NCBI GenBank assembly: GCA_002320665.1 | Contig: DCKO01000122.1 | Coordinates: 8,250 to 33,064 of the forward strand | Length of the DNA: 24,815 bases | Origin: Micavibrio sp. UBA1672 | Lineage (GTDB): Bacteria; Pseudomonadota; Alphaproteobacteria; Micavibrionales; Micavibrionaceae | Reading direction: 5' to 3' | In this document: positions 15,159-22,366 of the stretch, piece by piece | Numbering within the stretch: position 1 is the first letter of the stretch | Layout of the letters: each line of letters opens with the position of its first letter | Notes under the pieces: model-generated | Database searches by the model: none | What the model saw: only the letters and a program-made list of their open reading frames with translations | What the model was told of the DNA's origin: nothing | Program-made: the position numbers and the translations under genes

Positions 15159-15881
15159 CTATTTCGTCAGATCGGAATACAGATCACGTTTCTTTTCCTG
15201 AAAACGCGGGCATTCATCATCGACACTTTGATATTCATTAAGATTATCAACAGCACGCTGGCGCTCCTTACGCTCGAGATTCATCTTCTGGAACTCCAGC
15301 TCAAGGATTTGCGTCACAACATGGCGCATCTTATCGGCAATATCCTGCGCCCGCGTAAATTTCACCGGTCCAACCGCAAAGCCTCTGCTCTTAAGCTCTT
15401 TCATAAGCTTTTTACCGATAATCTTGGCATATTTATTCACAACTTCGCGGTCTACCTTCACATGTTTCAACTCGTGATCAATCAAAGCCCTGCGCATGCA
15501 CCGATCTGCATAAAGCTCCTTGGCGATTACAATCGTCGGGTCAATTTTGATTTCCACATCAATGGATTTATACCACAAGCACACACCGCGCTTATTCTTG
15601 ATCTCGCCATAATCAAAGCTGATACTCGCACTATTTTGGATCGAGCCCTTCATAAAGGCCTGCGTGATCGTCGTGCCATGAAACCCGTATGGATCAACCG
15701 TATCCATGGAAAAACCCTGAAGCTCTTTCAAGGTTTTTGAGGTATCATATTCAACTTTTTCTGTTCTAGGAATGACATTAATCTGGGTCGGCTCACGGCG
15801 TGGACATTCCTTCCCGTAATGGGAAGCCCCCGCCAAAATCATCAGCGTCGATGCCGATAAAGGATCCAAACCAAAAAACAT
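15159..15881 (-). CDS. HExxH putative metallopeptidase-like protein, copy 2
   Basis: This is a 240-residue tandem paralogue of 14349-15089, 69 bases away on the same strand. AGGA stands six bases before the ATG. HELKH lies at 136-140 in CMRRALIDHELKHVKVDRE. The conserved cysteines are at 26, 101, 128 and one in the DDEC segment near the end. A shared KVEYDTSKTLKELQ stretch (42-55; the neighbour has KVRYDTSKSLKDLQ) precedes a beta-rich middle, and the C-terminal half is helical and charged. It is similar in layout to DUF922-like zincins; proteolytic activity is not demonstrated. The uncharged hydrophobic N-terminus is unusual for a Sec signal, though the cysteines argue for export. Confidence 0.6.
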   Translation of the reverse strand: MFFGLDPLSASTLMILAGASHYGKECPRREPTQINVIPRTEKVEYDTSKTLKELQGFSMDTVDPYGFHGTTITQAFMKGSIQNSASISFDYGEIKNKRGVCLWYKSIDVEIKIDPTIVIAKELYADRCMRRALIDHELKHVKVDREVVNKYAKIIGKKLMKELKSRGFAVGPVKFTRAQDIADKMRHVVTQILELEFQKMNLERKERQRAVDNLNEYQSVDDECPRFQEKKRDLYSDLTK

Positions 15882-16016
15882 AAGAATTCCTGCCCGTTTT
15901 AAATGCGCCCTACCCTTAGAATTTTATAGGTGTAAGCTAAAGACTTTGTTAAGGAAAGCGGTTTTATGAATTGATATTAAAAATCTTTTAGAGCCAAATA
16001 CATTTTAAATACCAGA

Positions 16017-17432
16017 TTAACTGTTTGTAGGCTGATGCATGGAATTGTTAACAATCGACAAAGTAACGGCCGTCATCAGTAAGGTATTCGTTGTATGCAT
16101 GGTGTCTATTTCTTCATAAATTTCAGCAAGAAGATCAGCATCCCATACCGCCTCATACCCTTCTTTCCCTTGAGAGCTATTCCGGAGTTCATTTAACTTA
16201 CTTTCCTTTTCGAGACCGAATTCTCGTATCTGATCAAAAATTTTTTTCGCCTTTGCATCTGAAACCTTAAAATCATAAACATCTTGCCCTAACACACACT
16301 GCATACAGCCTTTCTCATATTCAAAACAACTGGCGAACTGAATATTTACGGCGCCTCCATCAATTTCGATAAATTTCTCATGTACTAAAATAGTATCTAA
16401 TATTGCACGTGCTTTGTGCTCTTCCATTTTTTCGGAATAATCTTCAGCACCTTGCGTAAAAGATAAGCTTTTACCATCATAAAATGCACAGCCGATTGAG
16501 TTGATATTGTATATCTCTCCACAAATATCAACAAAATCACCATTCTTTTTTAACTCAGTAATAGCTGATTTTACTCTGCTTGGCTCCATCTTGATATAAT
16601 AGTAATCATCATCAAGAATATTAAACTCAAGCTTTGGACTAGATAATACTCCTTCTTCTTTCTCCCAGGCATTACTGATTATTTGAGGATTGATTTTTTG
16701 ACCTTCAAAAGTGAGATACCCTAATCTGGAAGAAAAATGCTCTTTCGCAGCCTTTGCTCCATCGCCCATTTTAACAATACATGTATCCACGGGATATCCA
16801 ACGTGCAAAGTACCTTTCTCTTCCCAAACATGACCAGCCATAACCAAATTCAATATTTCCCCGCCCACCCGCTGAAACTGTGGTCTTCTTGATGCTTCAT
16901 TCTGAATACGTTCTGCATCTTGCTTTGACATTGGAACATCTATTTGACTATCCCCCAGAAAAGAAATTTCCAAACGATCATCTGAGAACCATCCACCTTC
17001 TTCAAACCACATATTGATAACCTTATTCATATTAACAAGATGATCATCAATACGCTGGAAACGCGTTAATTTTTCCAACCGATCCATAATATCTTTTGCC
17101 TCATAAGGTTCAACTGGTTCTGATTTTGTTTCTCCGGCAATTTGATACTCTATTTCCTTACCGTCATAACACACACTTTGAAGAGACTTCGTGTTTAAAA
17201 AATTCTCACCAATTTTTACAAATGATCCATCATTCTCTAACTGTGAAAAAAGATTGGCAATGTCTTTTGGAGAAGAATCAAGGTCATAATCCTGACCGCA
17301 ACTTGTAAAACAAAGCTTGGCACGCGTTGAAAAAGCCTCATCCCCGTCCTGCCACAACCTTGTCACAGCAGCCAGATTGATAATCTCACTTTCAGAAGCA
17401 CTGTAATATTGTCCCGCCAAACCTTGTTGCAT
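16017..17432 (-). CDS. Hypothetical protein of seven ~55-residue repeats
   Basis: This is a 471-residue protein, not recognised. Seven degenerate units each carry a (F/Y)--(I/V)-----(I/V/L)N---(I/V) core, then a strand pair, then a helix with a mostly conserved A--I---L pattern. The central asparagine falls at 19, 80, 134, 195, 248, 309 and 363, giving spacings of 61, 54, 61, 53, 61 and 54. That is two alternating unit types in roughly 115-residue pairs. Examples are FVKIGENFLN, FQRIDDHLVN, FVDICGEIYN and FIEIDGGAVN. Residues 405-471 form a helical, non-repeated tail ending in a mildly hydrophobic segment (449-461). There is no signal peptide. It is AT-richer than the conserved genes. The small beta-alpha units recall LytTR- or FlbD-like folds only superficially. 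The function is unknown. Confidence 0.65.
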   Translation of the reverse strand: MQQGLAGQYYSASESEIINLAAVTRLWQDGDEAFSTRAKLCFTSCGQDYDLDSSPKDIANLFSQLENDGSFVKIGENFLNTKSLQSVCYDGKEIEYQIAGETKSEPVEPYEAKDIMDRLEKLTRFQRIDDHLVNMNKVINMWFEEGGWFSDDRLEISFLGDSQIDVPMSKQDAERIQNEASRRPQFQRVGGEILNLVMAGHVWEEKGTLHVGYPVDTCIVKMGDGAKAAKEHFSSRLGYLTFEGQKINPQIISNAWEKEEGVLSSPKLEFNILDDDYYYIKMEPSRVKSAITELKKNGDFVDICGEIYNINSIGCAFYDGKSLSFTQGAEDYSEKMEEHKARAILDTILVHEKFIEIDGGAVNIQFASCFEYEKGCMQCVLGQDVYDFKVSDAKAKKIFDQIREFGLEKESKLNELRNSSQGKEGYEAVWDADLLAEIYEEIDTMHTTNTLLMTAVTLSIVNNSMHQPTNS

Positions 17433-17486
17433 AGATTAAATTTCCACTTAAATTATTTCTAATTTATAATACATACCATAATAGAA

Positions 17487-17510
17487 TTTCATAACAAAAT
17501 GATTATGAAA
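17487..17510. promoter_or_regulatory. Perfect 8+8 inverted repeat in a divergent intergenic region
   Basis: TTTCATAA (17487-17494) and TTATGAAA (17503-17510) are separated by 8 bases. The element sits between the divergent starts at 17432 (minus) and 17629 (plus) in a very AT-rich stretch. Its size and symmetry fit a dimeric regulator's operator, but AT-rich sequence makes chance palindromes more likely. Confidence 0.35.
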
Positions 17511-17554
17511 AAACTTTAGAGCTATGAGTAAACTATAAATATTTTCTCCCCCTC

Positions 17555-17583
17555 TTTTCATTTTGCGCCCGCACAGATATAAC
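17555..17583 (+). promoter_or_regulatory. Possible promoter for yggT-folD
   Basis: TTTTCA (17555-17560) and TATAAC (17578-17583) are separated by 17 bases. Transcription would start near 17590, leaving a leader of about 40 bases with a GGGAG before the ATG at 17629. The -35 is weak. Confidence 0.35.
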
Positions 17584-17628
17584 AATCACTGGCCCGCAAC
17601 AAACCAAAGCCAAATAAGGGAGCACAAC

Positions 17629-17910
17629 ATGCTAGGATTACTTTACTGGATCATCAGCACCGCCGCGCAGATTTATATTTTTATCATTTTCCTGCAAGTG
17701 CTTATGAGCTGGCTGATTGCGCTGGATATCGTGAAGGCCGGAAATGATGCTGCCATAAGATTAATGGCTTTCTTGAAAAAGGCAACCGATCCGGTTTATA
17801 AACCCGTCCAGAAATATGTCCCCCCCATAGGCGGGCTGGACTTAACCCCGCTAGTTGTAATTATCGGCATCCAATTGGTGGTTGGATTAATGTTTGGCAT
17901 ATTATTCTAG
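17629..17910 (+). CDS. yggT: YggT family membrane protein
   Basis: This is a 93-residue protein with two long membrane segments (about 3-27 and 68-92) joined by an amphipathic loop. The loop holds the family's (T/D)P-Y-P--(Y/F)-PP-GG-D-(T/S)P pattern, here DPVYKPVQKYVPPIGGLDL followed by TP. YggT proteins are small inner-membrane proteins linked in various bacteria to cell-envelope or division functions and osmotic tolerance; the exact role is unclear. The ATG at 17629 is chosen over an upstream in-frame TTG (17563) because a GGGAG lies 7 bases before it and the family begins directly with the first membrane helix. folD follows after 24 bases, probably in one operon. Confidence 0.85.
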   Translation: MLGLLYWIISTAAQIYIFIIFLQVLMSWLIALDIVKAGNDAAIRLMAFLKKATDPVYKPVQKYVPPIGGLDLTPLVVIIGIQLVVGLMFGILF

Positions 17911-17934
17911 AGCAAGAACAGGATTAAAACACAT

Positions 17935-18795
17935 ATGACGCAGATCATCGACGGTAAGGCTATCGCCGCCCAAATCAAGGAAGACCTCAAAACGCGCATC
18001 GCCGCCCTGCCCGCGCAGCCCGGCCTTGCTGTCATTCTTGTGGGTGATGATCCGGCCTCAAAGGTCTATGTGGGTAACAAGGTCAAGGCCTGCGAAGCCG
18101 TCGGGATCAAGAGCTACGAATCCCGCCTGCCGGCCAAGGCCACACAAGATGAAATCGCCGCCGAGATCAAAGCCTTTAACGATAACAAACATGTCCACGG
18201 CATTTTGCTACAGCTTCCCGTGCCCGATCACCTCGACAGCGAAGCCCTTGTGCAATCCATCGCGCCTGAAAAAGACGTTGACGGCCTGAGCATCACCAAT
18301 GCTGGAAAGCTGATCCTCGGCCATACAGACGGGCTAGTGCCCTGCACGCCCCAAGGCTCTATGCGTTTGATTAAAACCGTGAAGCAAGACTTGAGCGGCC
18401 TGAACGCCGTCGTGATTGGCCGATCTAACCTCTTCGGCAAGCCAATGGCGCAGCTCCTCCTGCGTGAGAACTGCACCGTGACCACCGCCCATTCCCGCAC
18501 AAAAAATCTGGAAGAGATATGCCGGAATGCCGATATCCTCGTCGCCGCTGTGGGCCGTGAGAAAATGGTCAAGGGCGAATGGGTCAAGGACGGCGCGATA
18601 GTGATAGATGTCGGCATCAACAGGCAAGATAATGGCAAGCTCTGCGGCGATGTAGATTTTGACGCGGTTTCCGACAAGGCCTTTGCCATCACCCCCGTGC
18701 CCGGCGGCGTCGGCCCCATGACCATTGCCTGCCTGCTGGAAAACACGGTCAAAGCCTTCGAAGCCCAGAGCAATAAGAATAGCCTCGCGGCTTAA
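17935..18795 (+). CDS. folD: FolD, methylene-THF dehydrogenase/cyclohydrolase
   Basis: This is a bifunctional enzyme of one-carbon metabolism. It oxidises 5,10-methylene-tetrahydrofolate with NADP and hydrolyses methenyl- to 10-formyl-tetrahydrofolate in the cytoplasm. The 286-residue length is normal. Seen are the catalytic region YVGNKVKACE (Tyr45, Lys49), QLPVPDHLD, KDVDG, PCTP, the NADP-binding GRSNLFGKP and TPVPGGVGPMT near the end, in the right order. The last 11 codons plus stop lie within a 35-base sequence that recurs at 19894-19928 with three differences, two of them synonymous in the folD frame. The gene therefore appears to have had its 3' end duplicated by an insertion just after it. 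Confidence 0.97.
   Translation: MTQIIDGKAIAAQIKEDLKTRIAALPAQPGLAVILVGDDPASKVYVGNKVKACEAVGIKSYESRLPAKATQDEIAAEIKAFNDNKHVHGILLQLPVPDHLDSEALVQSIAPEKDVDGLSITNAGKLILGHTDGLVPCTPQGSMRLIKTVKQDLSGLNAVVIGRSNLFGKPMAQLLLRENCTVTTAHSRTKNLEEICRNADILVAAVGREKMVKGEWVKDGAIVIDVGINRQDNGKLCGDVDFDAVSDKAFAITPVPGGVGPMTIACLLENTVKAFEAQSNKNSLAA
18761..18795 (+). repeat. folD-tail direct repeat, copy 1
   Basis: These are the last 35 bases of folD, ending in its TAA. 32 of 35 bases match 19894-19928. The two copies bracket the AT-rich gene at 18815-19909 like the borders of an inserted cassette. Confidence 0.85.
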
Positions 18796-18814
18796 AACTC
18801 TTGATAGGTTTGCT

Positions 18815-19909
18815 GTGGTTATATTTCGTATTTCACTAGTTTTTCTTTTTTGCTCTTACTCAGTAGTTTCAAAAGCAAGCATTTGTGAAAACGTAGAAAA
18901 CGAAGTTCAATGCATTAAAATTATTGTTGATGACATTCAAAAAACAGAAGGATTATATAATAGCATAGCTACTGACATTCAAAAAAACTTCCAAAGATAT
19001 TTGGAATTTGTAGAAGGAAATCTCCTTCAATGCTTTGAAGATAAGCACTTATCAAATAATCAGAATTACAATCTGTCTCTGATGAATAAGAATTGCCTTG
19101 ATTATAAAAAAGAATACCAAATAAAAAAATGTCGACTAAGTAGCTTTAAATACAAACAAGCACAAGAATTTAGAGTAGCATTTTCTAAAATCAACAGAGG
19201 GAAATTTGAAGATGCACTCAAATTACTAAAAAACATAGACGAGAAAGATTATAGTTTTCGTTTTAGTTTCTCTAACTCTGAAACAAAACTTTCCCTGCTT
19301 AAACAAACGAAAAAAAGGGAACATTCATTCACTGATGATATACTGAATATCAGCGATAATACATTCAAGCCTTCAATTTGCATTGATTTCATAAACAATC
19401 ATCCCAACACGCCTTTTGAGTTTGATAGAAATCATAAAGAAATGATTACTCGAACCATAGGCTTTATATACGCGCAATGTCTGGCAAATTTACCTACGGA
19501 ACATTTCAAAACAGTAATAACAAGCAATGATAAATATAAAACAGAAAATGCAGGTATGTTTTCACACATTTTTCTTAATGTATTTGGCTATTATCCTGAA
19601 AATGATGAAAAAATTAAATTTGCCCTACAATATCCATATCTAACAAAAAATATAAAGGAACAGGCTTTAAAAATGATAAAGTCCGGTGGTTATAAAACCA
19701 GTTTAGCCTCAAAGTTAAACAAAAATGATTTTCCTGTATTTTTAGAAAATTACAACAATACGAATGACTTGCAAAGTCGTATACAATTAACCAATAATTT
19801 TTTAGAGTATAGAAACAAAGAATTAAAACCAAGCTTTCCTAACGTTCAAGGTTTGTGTCAACATCCAACAAATGCAAAAGACAACAGCACAAAAAGCCCA
19901 GAGCAATAA
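18815..19909 (+). CDS. AT-rich exported hypothetical protein, probable insertion
   Basis: This is a 364-residue protein, not recognised. The frame is open back into folD, but a GTG at 18815 preceded by TAGG six bases upstream gives a convincing signal peptide (MVIFRISLVFLFCSYSVVSKA, cleavage before SICEN), so I take this start. The mature part is charged and mostly helical, with several cysteines (4 in the first 90 mature residues) and no recognised motif. Base composition is about one third GC against more than half in folD. Its stop lies inside the second copy of the folD tail, so the gene fills nearly the entire segment between the two repeats. No integrase or transposase is encoded there. 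It is probably a transferred cargo gene; the function is unknown. Confidence 0.6.
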   Translation: MVIFRISLVFLFCSYSVVSKASICENVENEVQCIKIIVDDIQKTEGLYNSIATDIQKNFQRYLEFVEGNLLQCFEDKHLSNNQNYNLSLMNKNCLDYKKEYQIKKCRLSSFKYKQAQEFRVAFSKINRGKFEDALKLLKNIDEKDYSFRFSFSNSETKLSLLKQTKKREHSFTDDILNISDNTFKPSICIDFINNHPNTPFEFDRNHKEMITRTIGFIYAQCLANLPTEHFKTVITSNDKYKTENAGMFSHIFLNVFGYYPENDEKIKFALQYPYLTKNIKEQALKMIKSGGYKTSLASKLNKNDFPVFLENYNNTNDLQSRIQLTNNFLEYRNKELKPSFPNVQGLCQHPTNAKDNSTKSPEQ

Positions 19910-19928
19910 GGATAGTCTTGCGGCTTAA
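19894..19928 (+). repeat. folD-tail direct repeat, copy 2
   Basis: This has 32 of 35 bases identical to the folD end at 18761-18795. Read in the folD frame it still encodes AQSNKDSLAA and TAA; the differences are one N-to-D change and two silent third-position changes. It contains the stop codon of the AT-rich gene in another frame and is followed after 4 bases by the convergent gene at 19933. Confidence 0.85.
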
Positions 19929-19932
19929 GCGA

Positions 19933-20736
19933 CTACCCCTGAGGCGGGCCATCCTCAAGATCACTCAAACCATAACGCCCCTTCCCGTGATCAGGATCAG
20001 GCAACTCAAGCTCGGGATAATGATCACAGATTATTTTTTGAATCATATAGGTCATGGCATAATCAATTTCCGGCTCGGCACTAAAGACTGCCGCACCGAA
20101 CAACTTGGGAAAAAGATCACGCAACATGCAACTATCAAAGCTCTCCAGCGTCACCATATCCGTAAGCGCCCCGGTATAGGAAAACTTTGGAGATGCACGC
20201 ATTGAAAGCGACTGATTTAAATCTTTTAGCTGTGATTTCAGGTTCCCAGACGATGCCAAATCCAGAATATCCATCGCCAGTAACTGATATTTATTAATAT
20301 CAATATTGAGCGTCTTTACGGAATTCCATAATTTTTTGCGAATATCGGAGCGACACTCCGGATGAGCCGACCCCATATTATCATCAAGCTCATTGGGTAA
20401 CATATATAACTTACTCCAAGTCACATCCCAGCGCGAATTCACGGGATCATCCAAACCCTTCTCATCAAGGTAACTTTGTAAATTCACATCATCACCCAGC
20501 GCAATAATACGCGGCCCTACAAATGGCTGTCCCTCAATCTGTCCGTGACAGCTCAAAAACACGCCTTTAATAGGAGAACGCACATCGGGATTGGCAATCA
20601 CCCAATGTTGGTCATAGGTGCTCTGCCAGCCATCATCATATTTATGCCGCCGCGTGGAAAAATCATCCATGCGTAATTTCGGCACTTTCCTGACCATATT
20701 AGCCAAGTTCAATTTTCCGGTAAGATCATCAGACAT
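19933..20736 (-). CDS. Hypothetical protein
   Basis: This 267-residue protein is not recognised. The ATG at 20736 is chosen because AAGGTGAT stands just before it; an in-frame ATG at 20772 would add 12 residues without a ribosome binding site. It has no signal peptide or membrane segment. The N-terminal half looks beta-rich (WVIANPDVRSPIKGVFLSC, then GPRIIALGDDV) and the rest helical. The C-terminus is PELELPDPDHGKG followed by an acidic tail. Its 3' end faces the second folD-tail repeat, so before the insertion it was probably the direct convergent neighbour of folD. The function is unknown. Confidence 0.6.
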   Translation of the reverse strand: MSDDLTGKLNLANMVRKVPKLRMDDFSTRRHKYDDGWQSTYDQHWVIANPDVRSPIKGVFLSCHGQIEGQPFVGPRIIALGDDVNLQSYLDEKGLDDPVNSRWDVTWSKLYMLPNELDDNMGSAHPECRSDIRKKLWNSVKTLNIDINKYQLLAMDILDLASSGNLKSQLKDLNQSLSMRASPKFSYTGALTDMVTLESFDSCMLRDLFPKLFGAAVFSAEPEIDYAMTYMIQKIICDHYPELELPDPDHGKGRYGLSDLEDGPPQG

Positions 20737-20792
20737 TATCACCTTTAATTTTTCTGCTAGAGAATATGACATAACGAAGAAATAAAAGTCAA

Positions 20793-20831
20793 TTTCCGCG
20801 CATATACTAGCCCAAAGAATAGTTGCGGAAA
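20793..20831. promoter_or_regulatory. Inverted repeat with 25-base spacer in a divergent region
   Basis: TTTCCGC (20793-20799) and GCGGAAA (20825-20831) are perfect 7-base arms in the 147-base region between the divergent starts at 20736 and 20884. The GC-containing arms stand out from the AT-rich surroundings. This could be a pair of half-sites or a long-loop hairpin; the role is inferred only. Confidence 0.3.
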
Positions 20832-20837
20832 CTCTAA

Positions 20838-20856
20838 TATTATGGTAAACATAATA
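20838..20856 (+). promoter_or_regulatory. Hairpin before the ribosome binding site of 20884-21441
   Basis: TATTATG (20838-20844), a GTAAA loop and CATAATA (20850-20856) form a perfect 7-base stem with a 5-base loop, ending 9 bases before the AAGGTGA (20866-20872). It is all A-T except one pair, so the stem is weak. It may equally be a palindromic operator. Confidence 0.3.
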
Positions 20857-20883
20857 GATAAATAGAAGGTGATTATAAAAATA

Positions 20884-21441
20884 ATGCGAGAAAAAGAGTC
20901 ACTGACTTTAAACAGACTTTCCGAAATACATGATACGACAATGGCATTTTTAAAAAACGCCATGCGTGCCCATGCGACCCTACCGACTGATGAACGCGCC
21001 GGATTGCACAACTTTAATGCCGCAGTGCTGAGCCTTGCCGAAGAGCAAGACCCCTCGACACTGACCAATAACGGACAATCGGAATATTTCAAAAACCGCA
21101 TCCGCCTAGCCAGCGCTGTTGCCGTATATTTCGAACGCACCTTTGGCAAGGAACATGCCTCATCCCTGCTTGCGCAAACACAAAAAAGTAAAGTCGCCCT
21201 GCTCGATCTTCATGATGACTATGAAAAGCTGGGCGCGCAGGAACTTACTCAACTATCTGCCTATGCCGTAAAGCAAGCCCCGAAAACATCCGCCGAGGCA
21301 CAAGAGCGCATCGCGCAAAGAGTAAAAGCACTTCAGACCTCGGCAGAACCACCCAAACACCAAGATTGTGAAGCAGAGACAATTCGCACGCGTATGGATG
21401 AAAATTTGCTATTCACTCTTAATCTAGGCGGCAGTGATTAA
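20884..21441 (+). CDS. Hypothetical helical protein
   Basis: This 185-residue protein is not recognised. AAGGTGA stands 11 bases before the ATG at 20884; a GTG overlapping that site (20869) is in frame but unlikely. The sequence is almost entirely helical, with probable helices at 5-30, 38-55, 65-85, 92-130 and 135-155. It has no signal peptide, membrane segment or catalytic motif. One cysteine lies near the C-terminus (HQDCEAE). Codon use is like that of the conserved genes, so it is probably resident. It is divergent from 19933-20736. The function is unknown. Confidence 0.6.
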   Translation: MREKESLTLNRLSEIHDTTMAFLKNAMRAHATLPTDERAGLHNFNAAVLSLAEEQDPSTLTNNGQSEYFKNRIRLASAVAVYFERTFGKEHASSLLAQTQKSKVALLDLHDDYEKLGAQELTQLSAYAVKQAPKTSAEAQERIAQRVKALQTSAEPPKHQDCEAETIRTRMDENLLFTLNLGGSD

Positions 21442-21468
21442 TAATAGGACAATAAAAAGAAAGCCAGA

Positions 21469-22188
21469 TTACAATTTTCTATATAGGCTCTCGGGAAGCA
21501 CTTTTAAAAACCACGCAATCAAACGCCAGCGTTTTGTTATATAGGCACATGATTTACCGGCTTCGATAGCATCAAAAATCTGTAAAGCCGCTTTCTCAGG
21601 CGAAGAGACCCAAAACAGTCCATCACCTTTAGCCATAGCAGTATCAACAAAACCCGGCCTGATATCCGTAATAGTCACATCCAGTTTTTCTTTGAACGCT
21701 TTTACTCTTAAGCCCTGCATATAATTAGAGATATAAGCCTTAGAAGCACTATAAGCCGGAGCATCAGAACTTCCACGCAACGCCATAATAGAGGATATCC
21801 CCACGAGATGCCCCTTTTGATTATTCTTAAAATGATTAAATGCCATCCCGGCAATAATAGTAAAGCCAATAACATTCGTATTAATTGTTTCAACTTCAAG
21901 AGCAGATTCCAATTCAAGATTTTGCTGCCCCGTCCCAGCTGCAATAATAACCAGATCAACCTTGCCCAAATTTTGTATAAGGTTTGAAAATTGCTCCTCT
22001 GCATCAAGCACTTTAGAGACATCCATTACTTGAACAACCGCTTTTTCAGGAAGCTCGCCTGCCAATGCTTCCAACAAATCAACACGGCGCCCAGTCAAAC
22101 CAAGAATATAACCCTTTGCCGACATAATTTTGGCAAGAGATTCACCTATTCCGGAACTCGCCCCAACAATTATTGCTTTTTTGCACAT
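21469..22188 (-). CDS. Short-chain dehydrogenase/reductase (SDR)
   Basis: This is a 239-residue classical SDR, an NAD(P)-dependent oxidoreductase with a Rossmann fold. The cofactor loop GASSGIG (9-15), the second-strand end LTGRR (31-35) with arginines that favour NADP, DVS (56-58), AAG (83-85), the catalytic Asn104 in NTNVIG, Ser132/133 in GISS, and YSASK (Tyr146, Lys150) are all present in the usual order, as is RPGFVDTAM (177-185). The substrate cannot be told. The ATG at 22188 is chosen because the family begins close to the GxxxGxG loop; in-frame ATGs at 22197 and 22221 would add 3 or 11 residues and no clear ribosome binding site decides between them. Confidence 0.88.
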   Translation of the reverse strand: MCKKAIIVGASSGIGESLAKIMSAKGYILGLTGRRVDLLEALAGELPEKAVVQVMDVSKVLDAEEQFSNLIQNLGKVDLVIIAAGTGQQNLELESALEVETINTNVIGFTIIAGMAFNHFKNNQKGHLVGISSIMALRGSSDAPAYSASKAYISNYMQGLRVKAFKEKLDVTITDIRPGFVDTAMAKGDGLFWVSSPEKAALQIFDAIEAGKSCAYITKRWRLIAWFLKVLPESLYRKL

Positions 22189-22299
22189 AAAAACCATCTT
22201 CACAAAAAATATACTGACCAAAAGCTAGCCCTAACCCTAATTAGAACCAAATATTCTGTAACTAGACGTATAACACACTAGAAAAACAAGTGAAATTTC

Positions 22300-22320
22300 T
22301 ATAACATCTTTCTCGTTATA
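22300..22320. promoter_or_regulatory. Inverted repeat upstream of icd
   Basis: TATAAC (22300-22305) and GTTATA (22315-22320) form 6-base arms with a 9-base spacer, 47 bases before the icd start. A perfect GGGGA-T-TCCCC palindrome (22331-22341) follows. Either could be a regulatory site for the TCA cycle gene, but both are short. Confidence 0.2.
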
Positions 22321-22366
22321 AGAATTCTTTGGGGATTCCCCCCGCATTTTCATGGAGTATAGATAG

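Noticed and set aside
14547..15740. Long plus-strand open frames opposite the two HExxH genes
   Set aside because: The minus-strand frames have paralogue conservation, HExxH and conserved cysteines. The plus-strand frames give odd His/Ile/Arg-rich proteins typical of shadows.
18725..18814. Start of the AT-rich exported protein inside folD (ATG at 18725)
   Set aside because: That part is folD coding sequence in another frame. The signal peptide begins at the GTG at 18815.
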